Source: Lepeophtheirus salmonis (Eukaryota > Arthropoda > Copepoda > Siphonostomatoida > Caligidae). Taken from it: DNA of 64,000 nucleotides. The notes below the pieces were generated by a model that was given only the letters and a program-made list of their open reading frames with translations, was not told the DNA's origin and ran no database searches. Positions 34,700-47,544 of the stretch are shown here, piece by piece. The stretch spans positions 10,416,001 through 10,480,000 of the forward strand of contig NC_052141.2 of the NCBI RefSeq assembly GCF_016086655.4, in the 5' to 3' direction. Each line of letters starts with the position of its first letter. Within the stretch, counting starts at the first letter, position 1. A program made the position numbers and the translations under genes.

Positions 34700-36630
34700 G
34701 TAGATTACTATCTAAACAAAGCAACAGAGAGTTTGTGATAAAAAACTTTACAACTTCCGGGCAGATAATCCTCTGTATTATAATAAAAATAAGGGCATTT
34801 CTACTAGATGCTAATTTTTACCAAAATTGAGACCGATACAGACTGTAGACTTAAAATAAAAATGTTCAAAATTTTAAGTTACTTACTATAGACCATGTTC
34901 AACTAAAATCAGACAATATTTCTAGGCTAAGGAGATGAAGTATTCATTTTTTTGGCTAGTAAATTTATTTTTTTATAATTCCAAGGGCCCAGCTGGCCGC
35001 GTTTGTCTCGAAGTGTATAACTTTTTTCTCAAAATTATATACCGGTACATCGTTTTTGTTAGACCAGACTGATTTGGTCTTTTAATAAAGTTTGGTCTAG
35101 ATCAGCCCCATAGAAAAATTCATTCTAGTTCGGCCCAAAGGAAAAAAAAAATGTTCTCATATTAATTGGCGAAGGCAAGTATAAGGCTTCCGCTTATAGG
35201 GCCTAGATTCTGACCCCTCATAGTATTATTCATTATAAAATATAGATGTATGTTAATTACATAGAAGGCTCTGTTAAACTTTTTATCAGCATGTGCTCCA
35301 TTATTGAACATGCTTTTTATAATTTGGTTATTGAAATGGGTTATTACGTAAATTGGCACCCATAAATATAAATTATGATGCTTAAATACTTGCAAATTTT
35401 TAAAACATTGTTTACAAATAAATCTTTTTTTTATATATAACAACTTGAGTTGGGGGTTTTTAACAACATATAATTTGTAATTCTTAATGTAAAAGAAAAA
35501 AAAATATTTTGGATTATTTTTTTTAAACTATTCATTACTTAATGAAAATCTCGAAAATCAAATCAGTACCCATCTGTTGTGATTAAATTGAGTGCATTAT
35601 TTATTACAGCAGCGACGGTATACTTAATGCACGGTTCTTAAATGTTTTCATTAATAGAATTATTGTAGTTTTTCAAAAAAATTCCATATTTTATACTCTA
35701 ATAATTTGTTTGTACAAATAAATTATTCATAAATATTCATAACTTCTCTAAGAAACTAAGTATCGTGAAGCTAACATGAAAACATGGGGAAATTTATTTA
35801 TACCATCCCTCTACTATACCACTGGGGTTTCGTCAACTGGGATACATTTCATCATATTGTCAGACATTTTCTCTTTTTTGTATACACAAATTATTTATTT
35901 TTGTAGATTAAAATCTTATCTCACTATTTAAATCTATTAATAAAAATAACCAAAATTATATAATATCAAAATATTGAATATTTGATTACAAAAATACAAC
36001 TGCACTGAGGGTAAGAACATACCAAAGTGGAAGGGTCGTACCGAACCTAACCCCGGTAAAACTATGTACCGTACCAGTTCTATTATTTATATAAAGTAAT
36101 AGCTACTATTATTGCATTTTTAGCTACAGCTGAACCCCTTAAAAATTTGATTTAAAGTTTTAGGAGCATACTTAAAATTATTGGCGATAATATAACCGAT
36201 ACAAAGCAATTTTATCAATCTCGGGATGTAAAATATCTCAGTTTATTAACGGAGGGTTAAACAAAAAGCTAGAGACACTTACATCACTTTGTGTATATGA
36301 TGAGTATTTTTTTTTTAGTTTTCCTCAAGCCCTAATAAATGTTACAATATTTTTCCTATTTCCGCTGATGATTTAATCATTTTTTTAGAGTCAAGATTTT
36401 TTTAGTTGACAGAAAATATTAAGTATTGTTTTTTTTTTCAATTCTTTAAGAATTCTCATAAAATGAGTGTACACTAGGGTGGAGTTAATTTTTTTATTGT
36501 TCGGAATATGAAGTCTTTAGGGTCCTAAAATGTTTATACGGGGCAACCGTTATTATTTACTTATCTATATTATTCAAATTTGGAGAGTTTAAGATTCATT
36601 ATTTTACAATTTTCCGATGAAATTTTTTGT
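34700..36630. other. Intergenic, no gene seen
   Basis: AT-rich, upstream of the DOMON gene. A short R2-like palindromic stretch (GACCAGACTGATTTGGTC, GTTTGGTCTAGATC) is at 35060-35110. Open frames here are weak and AT-driven. Confidence 0.5.
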
Positions 36631-36896
36631 AGAACACATAATTAGCTTTCCGTTGCTCAGATAAACATTGTCCTAGTTGCCATTATTAGAAACACAGTAC
36701 GAGAAGATGATTGAAATATGCAAAGATACATTTTAAATCGTCTTCTTAAAACCCCAGTGTACTCCACAATAGCTTTCTGGGATATTCCCACACGGAAGAT
36801 CCCTGCTATCACAATCCTCTTCTCCTACTGTTTGCTCCTGGTGGCGATGAGAACAATGTTTTCCTTTCCAAGTGATAGCTAATTATGTGTTCTACA
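36631..36896 (-). mobile_element. mariner-derived MITE with terminal inverted repeats
   Basis: GTAGAACACATAATTAGCTT (36631-36650) is mirrored by AGCTAATTATGTGTTCTAC (36878-36896). Between them the minus strand codes IVIAGIFRVGISQKAIVEYT and GVLRRRFKMYLC, resembling a Tc1/mariner first helix-turn-helix. So it is a 266-bp derivative keeping the ends and the start of the transposase. Confidence 0.72.
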
Positions 36897-36999
36897 ACAG
36901 TGGTTCTTAAATAGGGGTACGTATAACTCTTGGGGTAGTTGAGACATTGAAAGAATATTTTACAAATTTACATCGACAAGAGGTGGGTTGGAGGGCCTG

Positions 37000-38480
37000 T
37001 AGCCCCACCCACACCTAATTAAGGTAAAAAAAAATCCTAGTAAATGTTAAATTTGAGTTCTTTTTTCTATAAATATTTGAAATTTAATTTAATTTTCTGT
37101 GAATAGTTATGACTTTATAAATTTTTCTCATAACAATTTTTTTTTTGACAGTTGTGAATTTTGAATAATATTTGAATAAATATTTTACAAGTGGTACATC
37201 ACAAATAAAAGGTTGAGAATCCTCCGCTGTTCCACAGCATTGCTTATCGGAACATTGTAAAAAAATGACTCTTAACCTCTCAAAATTGGCATAATAAAGA
37301 TAAGGAAATAATAACCGTTAGCCCTGTCAATATCCTTTGAAACTTAAAAAAAAAAAATATTTAGCTCAACGACCCAAAAGTTTTTGAAATTTTACACATT
37401 TTGTGAAAAAAAATGCGTTTTTTGTGTGGAAATCATCAAAGGGTACTCACTACACATCGCAGCTTGTTGTCCCAAATGCCAATACTGTACATTACTTCAT
37501 CACTATTAAAGAATATCATTATGATGGACGGGTATATTGGTTCAAAAACGTTGACTTCCTGTCCGGTCCGGGCTTAAATTTTAAGAATGTGTCGGAATAA
37601 TTTCGAATTTGAGCATTTCCTTTCATGGAAAATATAGTTTTGAATATAAAAAATGGATCTATAACCCTCAAAGTTTAAAGAAAGTACCCTCATATCGCAG
37701 TTTTTGGAACAAGAAAAATCCCCGTTGTACAGGGGCTTTATTAGAACTAAATCTTGTAAAATGAGAGAAATTATTTTCCAAAATCCACTTTTTACTATTT
37801 TTCTTTTCTATGGTTAGAACACTAAAAAACATTTTATTCATCATAAATTATCAAAAATTATGTATGCCAGACAAGATACTTGTAAAATTAGTATAAAATT
37901 TAATCTTTATCGGGTATTTACTTAATTTTTAATACGATCATTTTTATACTGTAATATTTAAATAATTGATACTTAAACAATATATATTCAACAACCTTAT
38001 TTAATTGCAAGTTTGTACATTAGGTAATAACTTCAAGTTTTAAGTCCAGGTATGAAATCAAATACCTATAGGACACTCCCCTTTTGTAAAATTATAGACT
38101 TCTATTATATGAAAAACTCCTCAACAACACAAAAAAGTTTTCTTGTTTGTACATTATATATTTTTAATATAATAAATTATCATGATATAAAAAATACAAT
38201 CCACAACACCTTACAGGGAGTGAGAAGCAGTGCTTGAAATTTATACTTTATGTGGGGACCTTCTGTCTATTTTCTGAATATTAATTAACAATCAAATATG
38301 AACTTAAAAAAATATATGCTTGGAAAAAAAAATCCAGATGAGACTTTTTAATTTTTCTCTATGTAGTGACTGCAATATATATATTTAATATCAATAAGGG
38401 GATTTTCTGGTGTTTATAATCTGTTCTTCTTTTGGCGTATCTATTGTTATTGTATTTTAAGAGGCAGTAATAAATTAGCA
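37000..38480. other. Intergenic, no gene seen
   Basis: AT-rich. A 65-codon frame at 37403-37600 (FVWKSSKGTHYTS, HYDGRVYWFKNVDF) is somewhat gene-like but has no recognisable family or splice signals. Confidence 0.45.
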
Positions 38481-38486
38481 CTCAGC

Positions 38487-38990
38487 ATGTGCACAAATGA
38501 GTTTTCTTTTGAGGTGTCTAAGGAAACTAAACAAATTATGACGGTGGATCGTATTCCTCAAGACTACAAAGTGAGTGAAATTAGTCACGTGTCAGTGAAA
38601 CTTCCATCTTTTACTTCCTTACGGTCGACAGGATACTTCCTTCGTATTGAAGCTCAATTTGAGTTCGCAAAAATAACTCAGGAAAGGACGAAATTTAATT
38701 ATCTTTTGAGTGCAATTCCGGAGGACTTATTGTACAAAGTCCCGAATTATTCTTTATACAAGTGCCTGAAGTCAGAATAGTCTTGCTCGGACTTAAAAGG
38801 ACTTTTAACAAAACTTTGTGTAGGTTCAAAGCAAACTCTTACCGACGGGTTTGAGTCCCTTATTTCAAACAGGGACAACATTTCTGTTTGTGAAATGGAA
38901 TCAAAGGCATGGGATATAATTAATAAAATCTCCAAGGACGGGACGGATTTGAAGGACATGAAAAAATTGATAGAGGCTCTCTTATATCGA
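38487..38990 (+). pseudogene. Ty3/gypsy-type retroelement gag fragment
   Basis: An ATG-initiated frame of 97 codons includes SHVSVKLPSFTSLRSTGYFL, IEAQFEFAKITQERTKFNYL and LLSAIPEDLLYKVPN. This matches the start of arthropod gypsy-like Gag proteins, where a VKLPPF..... WF.. E.QF....I....TKF..V...L motif recurs. A stop follows at 38778, but the same strand stays partly open (VGSKQTLTDGFESLISN) to about 38990. No protease, reverse transcriptase or LTR is nearby, so it is an isolated, dead fragment. Confidence 0.6.
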
Positions 38991-38999
38991 AATGATATT

Positions 39000-40790
39000 T
39001 TTTTAATAAAAATAGATTTACAAATCTAAAAATTTGTAAATCTATCCCCTTATTTTTCTCTAATGGATTGTATTAAAAAATGATGTTAAAAAAATATTTG
39101 AAATGTTAGGTGTCCCATTTTTGATATTGCTACAAATATTTACATTGTAAGTACTTATAAAAAAACAAAAATAATAAGAAAATATTATCTAGATCAGTGG
39201 TTCCATATCTTTCAAATATAGCAGCAGATTTTAGAACAAACAATCAGTAAATGAAACCAATTCTCAAAATATCCTAAAAATTCTAATTTTTTAAATTTCT
39301 GATATAAATAAACGTTCATTTTTAATGCAAGAAACTACCATATATTGCAATTATAAATTGTAGATTATTTATTCGTTAGAAAAAAATCTTTTGGTCACCA
39401 TGATGTTTGAGGTAATTCAGAAGACTCATACAAAGCTACACACAGAATTGTTGATGCTTTTGAGTCAAAAAACTTCTCTAACTTCTGCAGAAGTCTCGAC
39501 TACCACTGACACAATATTCTTACTATTCTGACAGAAATCCAGCTATTAATTAAAAAAATATATATGAGAGACACTACTAAATTTGGCTAATGTAGTTTCT
39601 AATTAGTGATAATGGTTGTAGGAACAACAGTGAAAATAGCAAAACAGAAACCAAATATGATCAATACTTTTACATTTCGTTTCATAGTATAAACTGTCTT
39701 TTTATGTTTTTCATCGTTTAATTTTAATATTCATATTTGTCTCAAGAAACAAATTATACTCCCATGGTATTGATGTTGCAACCACATAGGGGGTTAAGAA
39801 CCACAGGGAAGAACACTGATCTAGATCATTATGAGCATCTTTGGTATTTAAAAATAAAGAAAATATTCAAATGAGTAAATTAAATATTCAGGGAGATATT
39901 TAATTTTAAAACTGTTTTTTAGTAGATAGGTAGAAAAATCTACATTTTGTTCTACATGGGTTAAAATAGCATCAAAATATTCACGTGTTTTCAAAAAGGG
40001 ACTTGAAGTTTTACTCAACTTATTTAAATGATAATTTGAGATTCTTTAATACACTATACGTTAAAATGATGCCTTGTTCAGGGGCTTTAATGCTTGGAAC
40101 ATTTTTCATGGACAAATAACAGAGAAAATGCTCTACAAAATATGGATCAAAACTGATTTTAAGGACCAGAGGCGGCGTTGCTAGCTTTTATCATTTAGGT
40201 GGGAAAGTTTACCCCCCCACCCCCAAATATCAGAACGGTAATACAATGACTTGTATAAATTTGTTTATTTTATATATGTGCACGATAAATTTTCATGCGT
40301 AAAGGGATTGGACTAAAGTTTACTCTGTGGTATTGTTTACAGTAGACCACCATTATAAATTTTGGATTTGTAACTCAATCCAACTCTGAGGCCTTAAAAA
40401 TGAAAAAAAGTAGGAATTTGATAAATTCTTGATTCATGGTATCTTTTATAGCCAAAGCAATGATAGACAATTAATATACATCGTGAGAAGCTATGTTTTA
40501 GATGGTTTAACAAAACTTATATTAAAAAGTTTCTTTGCTTTTTGCTATAAAACAAGTCAACAATTACCTTAGTTTTTGACCTTAAAATTTTCTAAGTGTC
40601 TTTGATTTAACATTTTTTTAACCAACTGTAAGTAGAACCCTTATAATAAAAAATATCATTTGTCATGGAATTCGGTGTAATGACCTATGATTTATAAAAA
40701 TCCTCTCTTCATTTATAAAGTACTTTTTGTCCCTTGATTATATTTTCATGTGATGTGGTATGTTTGATGAAACCTTTTTTCTTTCTAAAA
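39000..40790. other. Intergenic, no gene seen
   Basis: AT-rich sequence with no open frame longer than chance and no recognised repeat ends. Confidence 0.5.
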
Positions 40791-40796
40791 AAAATA

Positions 40797-41620
40797 GAGT
40801 TGGATCGGTCCTAGAACTGATTTTCTAATATTTCCCTTCCCCCTTTCAGTTTTTTAAAAATTTGTCTGATCTTTATTACCATTCAACTGTCTTACGGACA
40901 GATACGTCGGTCCTTCAATTCTACAGCTTTCGTTATAGGTATTCTACAATCATAGCTAGAATTGAATAACATACACGTCCGTACCTTTATTGTATCTCGT
41001 AACCTTTTATGCAATAGAAATTGAAAAAAGGTCGGAAATCATCTGTTAGCTAGGCAAAAAATTAATGATATCAAGTGCTATTTATTTATACAGTTTTCCT
41101 TACAATTTTTAAATGAGTTACATATATATATATATATCGTAATATAAAATGGTACCTCGTATTTTATCCATACATCCGATATATAAAGTTATGATTTTAT
41201 AAATCAAACCATTAGTTGATGTACGCTATATAATTAAAATTGTTTGATTGTCGTAAATTACATTTAAATTAGCAAAAATTGATTATCACAATAGCCCTAT
41301 AACTGGTCTAAATGAAGTTTCTTAAGTCAAATAAAGATTCTCAATTATAACTAAAATTCTTGGAAATCTGATATATTTGAAATATATGTCCGTCCTTATT
41401 TATTCAGTCAAGTCCATTCTTAGGACCGATCCTTCCGACTAAATTGAATAAATAAAGCTGAGTTTTAGGACTGATATGAAGGATTGAACTAGGATAAACT
41501 GTTTTCCTCATTTTGTTTTTAGGACTAATTCAGGGCAGAAATGAACTTGACGGGACGGAACTTGAAGGGACTGAAGGCTTCAGTCCTCAATAAGGACAAA
41601 CAAAACATAAACATATAATT
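40797..41620. repeat. R2 fragment, R3 copy and R5 repeat in series
   Basis: 40797-40930 is R2 (GAGTTGGATCGGTCCTAGAA, CCTTCCCCCTTTCAG, GGTCCTTCAATTCTACAG). 41230-41400 matches R3 (AATTACATTTAAATTAGC, TTAAGTCAAATAAAG). 41395-41620 is R5 with inverted halves (GTCCATTCTTAGGACCGATC against GACTGAAGGCTTCAGTCCTC). Confidence 0.5.
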
Positions 41621-42419
41621 CATCAGTCCCATCGATGTAAAAATAATTGGAAATTAATTCTTTTTCTGAGATTTATTCAAGATTGTTTTTTTGTTGGTGC
41701 TCTGCATATATGTACCTAATTTATTATTATTTAGGTGAATATGTTCGATACATATATGGAATGAAATCTACTGACGTCATTGACCTTCTGCTATCTTGCC
41801 TTGGCAAAAGTCTTGATATGAATATCACCACGGGAATTTCCATCTGGGGTTCGATGCGTTGAGGAATTCCATTTTTTGACATCTGATACATCCACCTTCC
41901 CTTGCTGCTTAAACACGAGAAAAACTATTCTCTGGAGACCCGCTGAAAAGAATGGGTAGGTTGTCTATTAATAACAATCATAACAATATGTATGTATTCC
42001 CCAAAGATTGCCTTTTGGCCCTCTTGAAAAGGAATTGAATTAAGCGTTAATATTACGTTATATTTGTAATCCTATTACAGAAAATATATGTAGAGTATAT
42101 ACATATATTATTCATATCTGGTAATGAAAGGCCCCCATTGAAGTATAAGGGGGGGGGGCATGATAATCTTTCCAACCAATAAGGGGAGAAAAGCAATTGT
42201 GGTTGGTTGAAAGAAAAATGTGTGTATACTTAGAATTGTAAACTGTAAGAATTTTTTGTCAAATTAAGATACAAATGGTAACCCTGACAATTAAAATAAT
42301 ATTGATGAGAGAAGCAGCTTAGCTGTAATGATACAAGCAGTATGCCGGGGTGGGAGTTATACAAGTAGGGACTCAAAATTTGCTTAAACATTTAATTACA
42401 ATTTTATTCTCTTTATTTT

Positions 42420-42870
42420 TATTTACCAGGTTTCTTAGAACAACCAAATAACAGCTGGAAGCAAAATAAACAAGTATTGTCTTTATATGATGGCTCTAAG
42501 TGTCAAGATGTTGGAGCAGCATCAAAAAAGGCAACCTCTGTGCAATCCCTTCTCCCTCGTGTCAGTGCTGAGAAGGATGTAGATACCTTTCATAACCTTA
42601 TCCAGACTGCCTGCAACATCAATAAGTAATTACAGTGACTGCAACAATATGGGTGACTTCATACCCTGACCTCAACCTTGGAATTTGAAGTTTGAGGTGT
42701 CTTGGAGATTAATGTCTGCCACAGCTCTCATTCTAATTGGAATTCGGTCTGAGCTACCATCATGACAGCGAGTTACCTTATGGGCACTGCCTGAATCGTC
42801 AATAGCTGTCAATCTGTTTGCCGGCGTGTTAAGAGTATTATTATTTGAGAATGAGGACATAGTTAATAAA
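42420..42870 (+). pseudogene. Internally deleted mariner relic A1
   Basis: The N-terminal part reads VLSLYDGSKCQDVGAASKKA and VSAEKDVDTFHNLIQTACNI; then it jumps to a C-terminal part with LEINVCHSSHSNWNSV and IVNSCQSVCRRVKSI. It shares this deletion structure with 49350-49760. The R1-like arm at 42280-42330 lies just upstream. Confidence 0.6.
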
Positions 42871-42899
42871 AAATATAGCTCAATATTGTATTTTAACAA

Positions 42900-44200
42900 A
42901 TCAAATATTGGTTAAAAGTTGTTGTATTTTGACAGACGAAAATCACACTTTTCTGATTTATTCATGTAAATGCAAGTTTTGGATCCCCACTCTGTACAAT
43001 GAGAGGGCAGAAATTACTCCCCCAATGTAATTATAGAATTATATATATTAATAGGATAATTATTTATTTTTTTAAGGGGGTCCAGGGGCTGGAACATAAT
43101 TTTGTGGGGTCTGCGAAAGACGAAACAGTCTGGATAATAACTTTGGAAAAAACTGAGATTCATTACTCAATCTAGAATGGTTACTCGATACACTGCAAAC
43201 CTTCTTTTAAAATCATCATGAGTTATGTACCTCAATTTTTTCCAATGTTATGGTTGATTATGGGTTTTTTACGTTTTGTGCGACCCTGAGCTTTGACTTC
43301 TAAAATGTGGCCTTTTCCTGTTAACATAGAGGGTCCTTCAAGTAAATCCGGACTACAATTAACTGCATCCTTATCAATAAGGATCAATAAGTTTGAAATT
43401 TTATTTACAAGTTTTAATAATACATAAGAAAAAAAGTAATTGAATGTGTTTCCCTTTTTCGCCAATCATTCACTCAATAAGAGGCCTAGGGAATTTGCAG
43501 GCCTTGACCACATTTGCAGGGGAGAAATTGCTTCAGTGCTTGATTATGGAGCCCTTTATGAATTAGATGTTGTTGTGTGCCTTGGAAGAGACCTTCCTCC
43601 TTAATTCTCATTAAAAAAATCTATGGGATGGGAGTGTGTTTTTTATCATTCTTGGACTTGTGGACTTTTCTCTCATATATTCCCTCCTTCTTCTAGTGAT
43701 TATAGACGTCGTAGACGTTCCTCTTTGTATATATGATCATCTTATTCATTTATAATATATGTTATAAACAAATACTTGTTTTAAATTAAGTGTTGTACAA
43801 GTAACTTAAAGATAAGGCTCAACCTCTCACTTTAAAAGTGAAATAAAAGAGTTAAACCATTTCTTTATTGCTCAGGATATAGTTACAGATTATCCAAATT
43901 TACTTGAACGACTGTATATAATCTTCCTACAATGTTTTCGCAAAATTGATTTGTAACTTTTTCCATAATGGCTTACAAACAGACAAACAACTTCGTTGGT
44001 GGAGGTAATGAATGTTTTTTTTAAGGTACATTACTTTAGGGCGAGTTTTAGAATCTGACAAGAGTAGATTCTATTTGCATTGGTAAAACAAATACAATCT
44101 GTATGAAAAAGTGGTCATTTACATTGGGATGAGAAAAAGTAATATCGTATTTCCCGCACTTTTTTTAAACTAAGTATATCTTGTTCATTGGCTGGTTCAG
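42900..44200. other. Mostly no gene; one unassigned open stretch
   Basis: 43463-43604 (+) is open for over 40 codons with gene-like content (KRPREFAGLDHICRGEIASV, YELDVVVCLGRDLPP, stop TAA), but I see no family and no clear acceptor. The rest is AT-rich. Confidence 0.35.
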
Positions 44201-44204
44201 TCGT

Positions 44205-44510
44205 TAATTATCATGCGTCGAGTATAGAGGTCTCAAAGGAAGAAATTCGCTATTTTTTACTAACTGAAAGGGAAAAATGTGTCGAAAGCGACCAACAAAA
44301 TTTGCTATGTACACAGAACCAATACTCTTTAGGTTCGTGCTAGACAGAGCTCAATTCTACAATACACTCTGAAAAACTCTACCGCTTGGAGCTGGCATCG
44401 AACAGAAGTGACCAGCATTGGTGAATAGGAGACAACAAGACATCCTCAACACAACACTTAAATTGTATAAATTTTTACTCTACTTATTATGTCCTACCGG
44501 CATCAAAAAT
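44205..44510 (+). pseudogene. Probable mariner N-terminal relic
   Basis: VSKEEIRYFLL, then after a frame change GKNVSKATNKICYVHRTNTL, resembles the first helix-turn-helix of SETMAR-type mariners. Downstream similarity fades. Tentative. Confidence 0.4.
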
Positions 44511-44524
44511 AAAAGAGACCGAAA

Positions 44525-45130
44525 GCCAACGTGGTGATCCAGACAATTTGAAGAATGTTTGGAAGGAGAGCAGCTTAGTTGTGTTGCCTTTTTATTAGAT
44601 CATTTACATAATATACATGAATCCCCCTCCATATATGCAAGGTCATAATATACTTTAATATGTCTTATACTCGTATAAGTATATACATTGGTTACCATAG
44701 AGTGCAAAGAAATCCATCATTAGTTTTCAACAATATAAATTTTATTCTCAACTTGGTTATACTAATATCAATTTTCTCTGGAAAGTATGTCTAGGAATGA
44801 AAGTCGTGTATATTTTGGGCATGTTAAAAAAAAAAAACCAAAAAACCCCAAATATTTGAACAATGTTTTGGAGGAGTGTAGCTTCGTTCTCATGACGTTT
44901 TATAAGATAAGCTACAATCAGCTTTGACGAAGGAGACCATAGGACATAAACAAGAAAATTGGTAAGAATAACTCCAATGTCGATCTTCAATTCTACTCCC
45001 AGTCCAGCAAGGACAGTTACTTATTACTACCGACCAAACCTTCATAGTTACTCACCGTCTTTTATTAGCACAAACACTAAATATTACTCTATACTTGGAT
45101 GTTCTGTCTTCAAGAATAAAATAATAATAG
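44525..45130. repeat. R1 copy with two arms
   Basis: TGATCCAGACAATTTGAAGA and GAGAGCAGCTTAGTTGTG at 44527-44585 match the R1 arm start. A second, longer direct arm is at 44860-45110 (GGAGTGTAGCTTCGTTCTCA, AATGTCGATCTTCAATTCTA, GTCCAGCAAGGACAG, CACCGTCTTTTATTAGCAC). The direct arrangement differs from the inverted one at 390-1293. Confidence 0.6.
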
Positions 45131-45479
45131 TAACAGAGTTAAAATTTACAAACCCTGTGCTGATTACTAACCAGAAAAATTTGCTCCTGCTTTTCTAACA
45201 AAATATATAAATATCTCAACAACACGTATTGCATCCATTCTTTCGAAGCATTCGATTTATTACCCACTCTGATCCTTAGACTTACATATATAATTAATCA
45301 ACTTTGTAAGACTCTACAAACTTTGATTTTTATGAGTTAATAATGTTGGGTAGTAATAATGTAGCATGCAAAACTAATTCCGTCCCTTAACAAGTTTTGG
45401 TCGGAACTGGTTTCAAAGCAAAATACGGTCTAGATCGTACCCATAAAAAATTGCGGTTATTCTGGCAGTTGTGGAATTG

Positions 45480-46075
45480 ATCAAATGTGTGGAAATATTC
45501 TCTTGCAAGATAATTTATACAATTGACCCATATGTCTTGATCCATCTAAAGATTTCCTTGCACCTCTCAAACCTACTAGCTTTCATGCCTTCTATCAGAA
45601 GGTGGCTTGGTGTCCTTGTGAAAGACACTAATCGAAAGTTGTACATTGTATGCATCGTGGTGGTCCTGGTAGCTACAAAGAAATTGTTGGTAAGGGGATT
45701 CATCGACTTAGGGGATCTTCCTTTATATTCTTCTTCAAACTTAACAAGAACTTCGTATCCCTCTTTAAATTACGTCCTTTTCCATTTTTTTTCATCATGG
45801 TCAAATAAAAAAACAGGCTCCTAAAACATTTAACAATGTCCGTAATCTTCCTCACATCAACTCCAGTATCTAAAATATCTGAGTCTTTTTGCTTGGTGAT
45901 GCTTCAAATGATGAATTGACAAAATGATTAGTATAGTTTGTTTATGTAAAAAGAACGGCAGAAACAGAATGTCAGAAAGTAATCACTAAACCTTTTCATA
46001 GTAATCAGAAAATGGACATTAATTAACAGTCCATGTTTTGCTGCCCTACCCGATAGTAAATCCTTAACAAGGGAT
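45480..46075 (-). pseudogene. mariner relic B1 with 5' terminal region
   Basis: Minus-strand order: terminal region (GGGTAGGGCAGCAAAACATG, 46045-46060), then LDTGVDVRKITDIVKCF, EEEYKGRSPKSMNPLTNNFF, and ERCKEIFRWIK. The first 250 bp match 56640-56910, and the end is related to 50240-50300, so three copies of one lineage are present. Stops and frameshifts throughout. Confidence 0.65.
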
Positions 46076-46639
46076 TATCACGATCAAAAAATAATTTTAA
46101 TAAGTCTCAATTCAGTAAGGGGTAAATGTGATCATTATGAAAGGACGAATGTTTAAAAATTACAAATCTTTTAGAAGTCGTTTAGATCTTGGTTTCAAAG
46201 TGATACTGTTACAACAGTTGGCTAGCATACGTCAACCAGACGCTACAGGTAGGGTTAGTCATGGATCCAGATTCTTAGTACTCAGGCACGGCTTAAAAAA
46301 ACTTGTAAACTTTGTAAGTCCGAAATGGCTTTGAGTACTTAAACTTTTACAGAAGATTACAAAATATCCCCTTTAAATGGATAACATACTAATAGAAAAG
46401 TCTTAAATATTTATTTGCACTAACGACTAACTCGTTACAGAAATTGAACTGGTCTCCACTAGCGATATACAAAAAGCTCAAAGTAAATCTGGAATAGCTG
46501 TAACTGCTAATTATGAGCCTTTTAGAGGTTATATGATGAATTTTTCAAAATTAGCGACATGTTAAATGTGTTAGCTTTCTAAATTATATACAGTATTTTT
46601 TTTAGTATCTCATCGTCCAAGCATAGAAAAAGTTAAGAA

Positions 46640-47540
46640 TATCCATCATCGAAGCTCACTGTACGAGACACTCTGTAAAGGATATACTTTCCTTCTTCAA
46701 ATATACAAAATACACAGTTAATGACGTGATTAAGGGCTTTGATGAGGAGGGAAAAAGTGAGAAAACAGTTTATTTCACATATAAAAAACAGAACTAAAAA
46801 AAAAAATCATAGGTGGCTTGAAACTATGAATTAATACTCATCCAGACACACCGAGAGCTAAGTTGGCTAAGGAACGCAACATGAGCCAAACGACCATCAA
46901 AGATGCCATAAGGATTGACATGGGTTACTTTTCTAGGGTCATAGCTTCAAAACATCTGCTAACAGAGGGGATAAGGCAGAACAAATGGGCGAAGACAAGA
47001 TTTATATTAACTAAATGAAGAACAAAAGAGGTTACGTACGATTTTATTTCGGACGATAAAATCTTTACAATTGCATAACTTTAGAAATGATATTTGTTAG
47101 GAGCCTGATGAGGTCAAACCAGTCAGGAAAGCAAAGAGTCTATCTTTGGTACTGGTGGTCATCAGTACGGAAGGAAATGTTATAGCCCAACACTTCTTCC
47201 AAGAGGACCCGAAAGTGACCAAGGAGGACGAAATTCAAGGACTCCAGCAAGAATCAGCACCTGCTTATAAACTTAAGCGTCCTAAATTTCTTGGAACAGA
47301 ATGTGCCAGATGTTTTGCTCCCATTCTAGTAGCCAGCCAACAGCCCGAACCTCAATTCCTATGGTTTTTACTAGTGGGGCAGTGCGGGAAGGACCCCCTA
47401 CAAAAATAATCATGCCTCAGTTGAGACCTCAAAGCCTTCCATTGTCAAGATAAAGAAAGTACATAGATCAGCACGAGGTAGCAGGCGCCGTGTACATATC
47501 GTGATCAAGAACGAAGGCTTTTATTATGAATAATTATTTT
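46640..47540 (+). pseudogene. Near full-length mariner relic
   Basis: Blocks in order: DILSFFKYTKYTVNDVIKGF, ELAKERNMSQTTIKDAIRID, SRVIASKHLLTEGIRQN, DFISDDKIFTIA (first Asp), VLVVISTEGNVIAQHFF, GLQQESAPAYKLKRPKFLG (second Asp replaced by Glu), and a C-terminus with SARGSRRRVHIVIKNEGFYY. The frame is broken several times. This is the most complete transposase relic in the window. Confidence 0.75.
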
Positions 47541-47544
47541 TCAT

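Noticed and set aside
41647..41862. 71-aa plus-strand frame with TATTTAG acceptor (TDVIDLLLSCLGKSLDMN)
   Set aside because: Gene-like wording and a possible acceptor at 41733, but no donor, partner exon or family could be named.
45471..45824. 117-aa plus-strand frame as a membrane protein
   Set aside because: Antisense of the mariner B1 relic; hydrophobic residues arise from the reverse reading.
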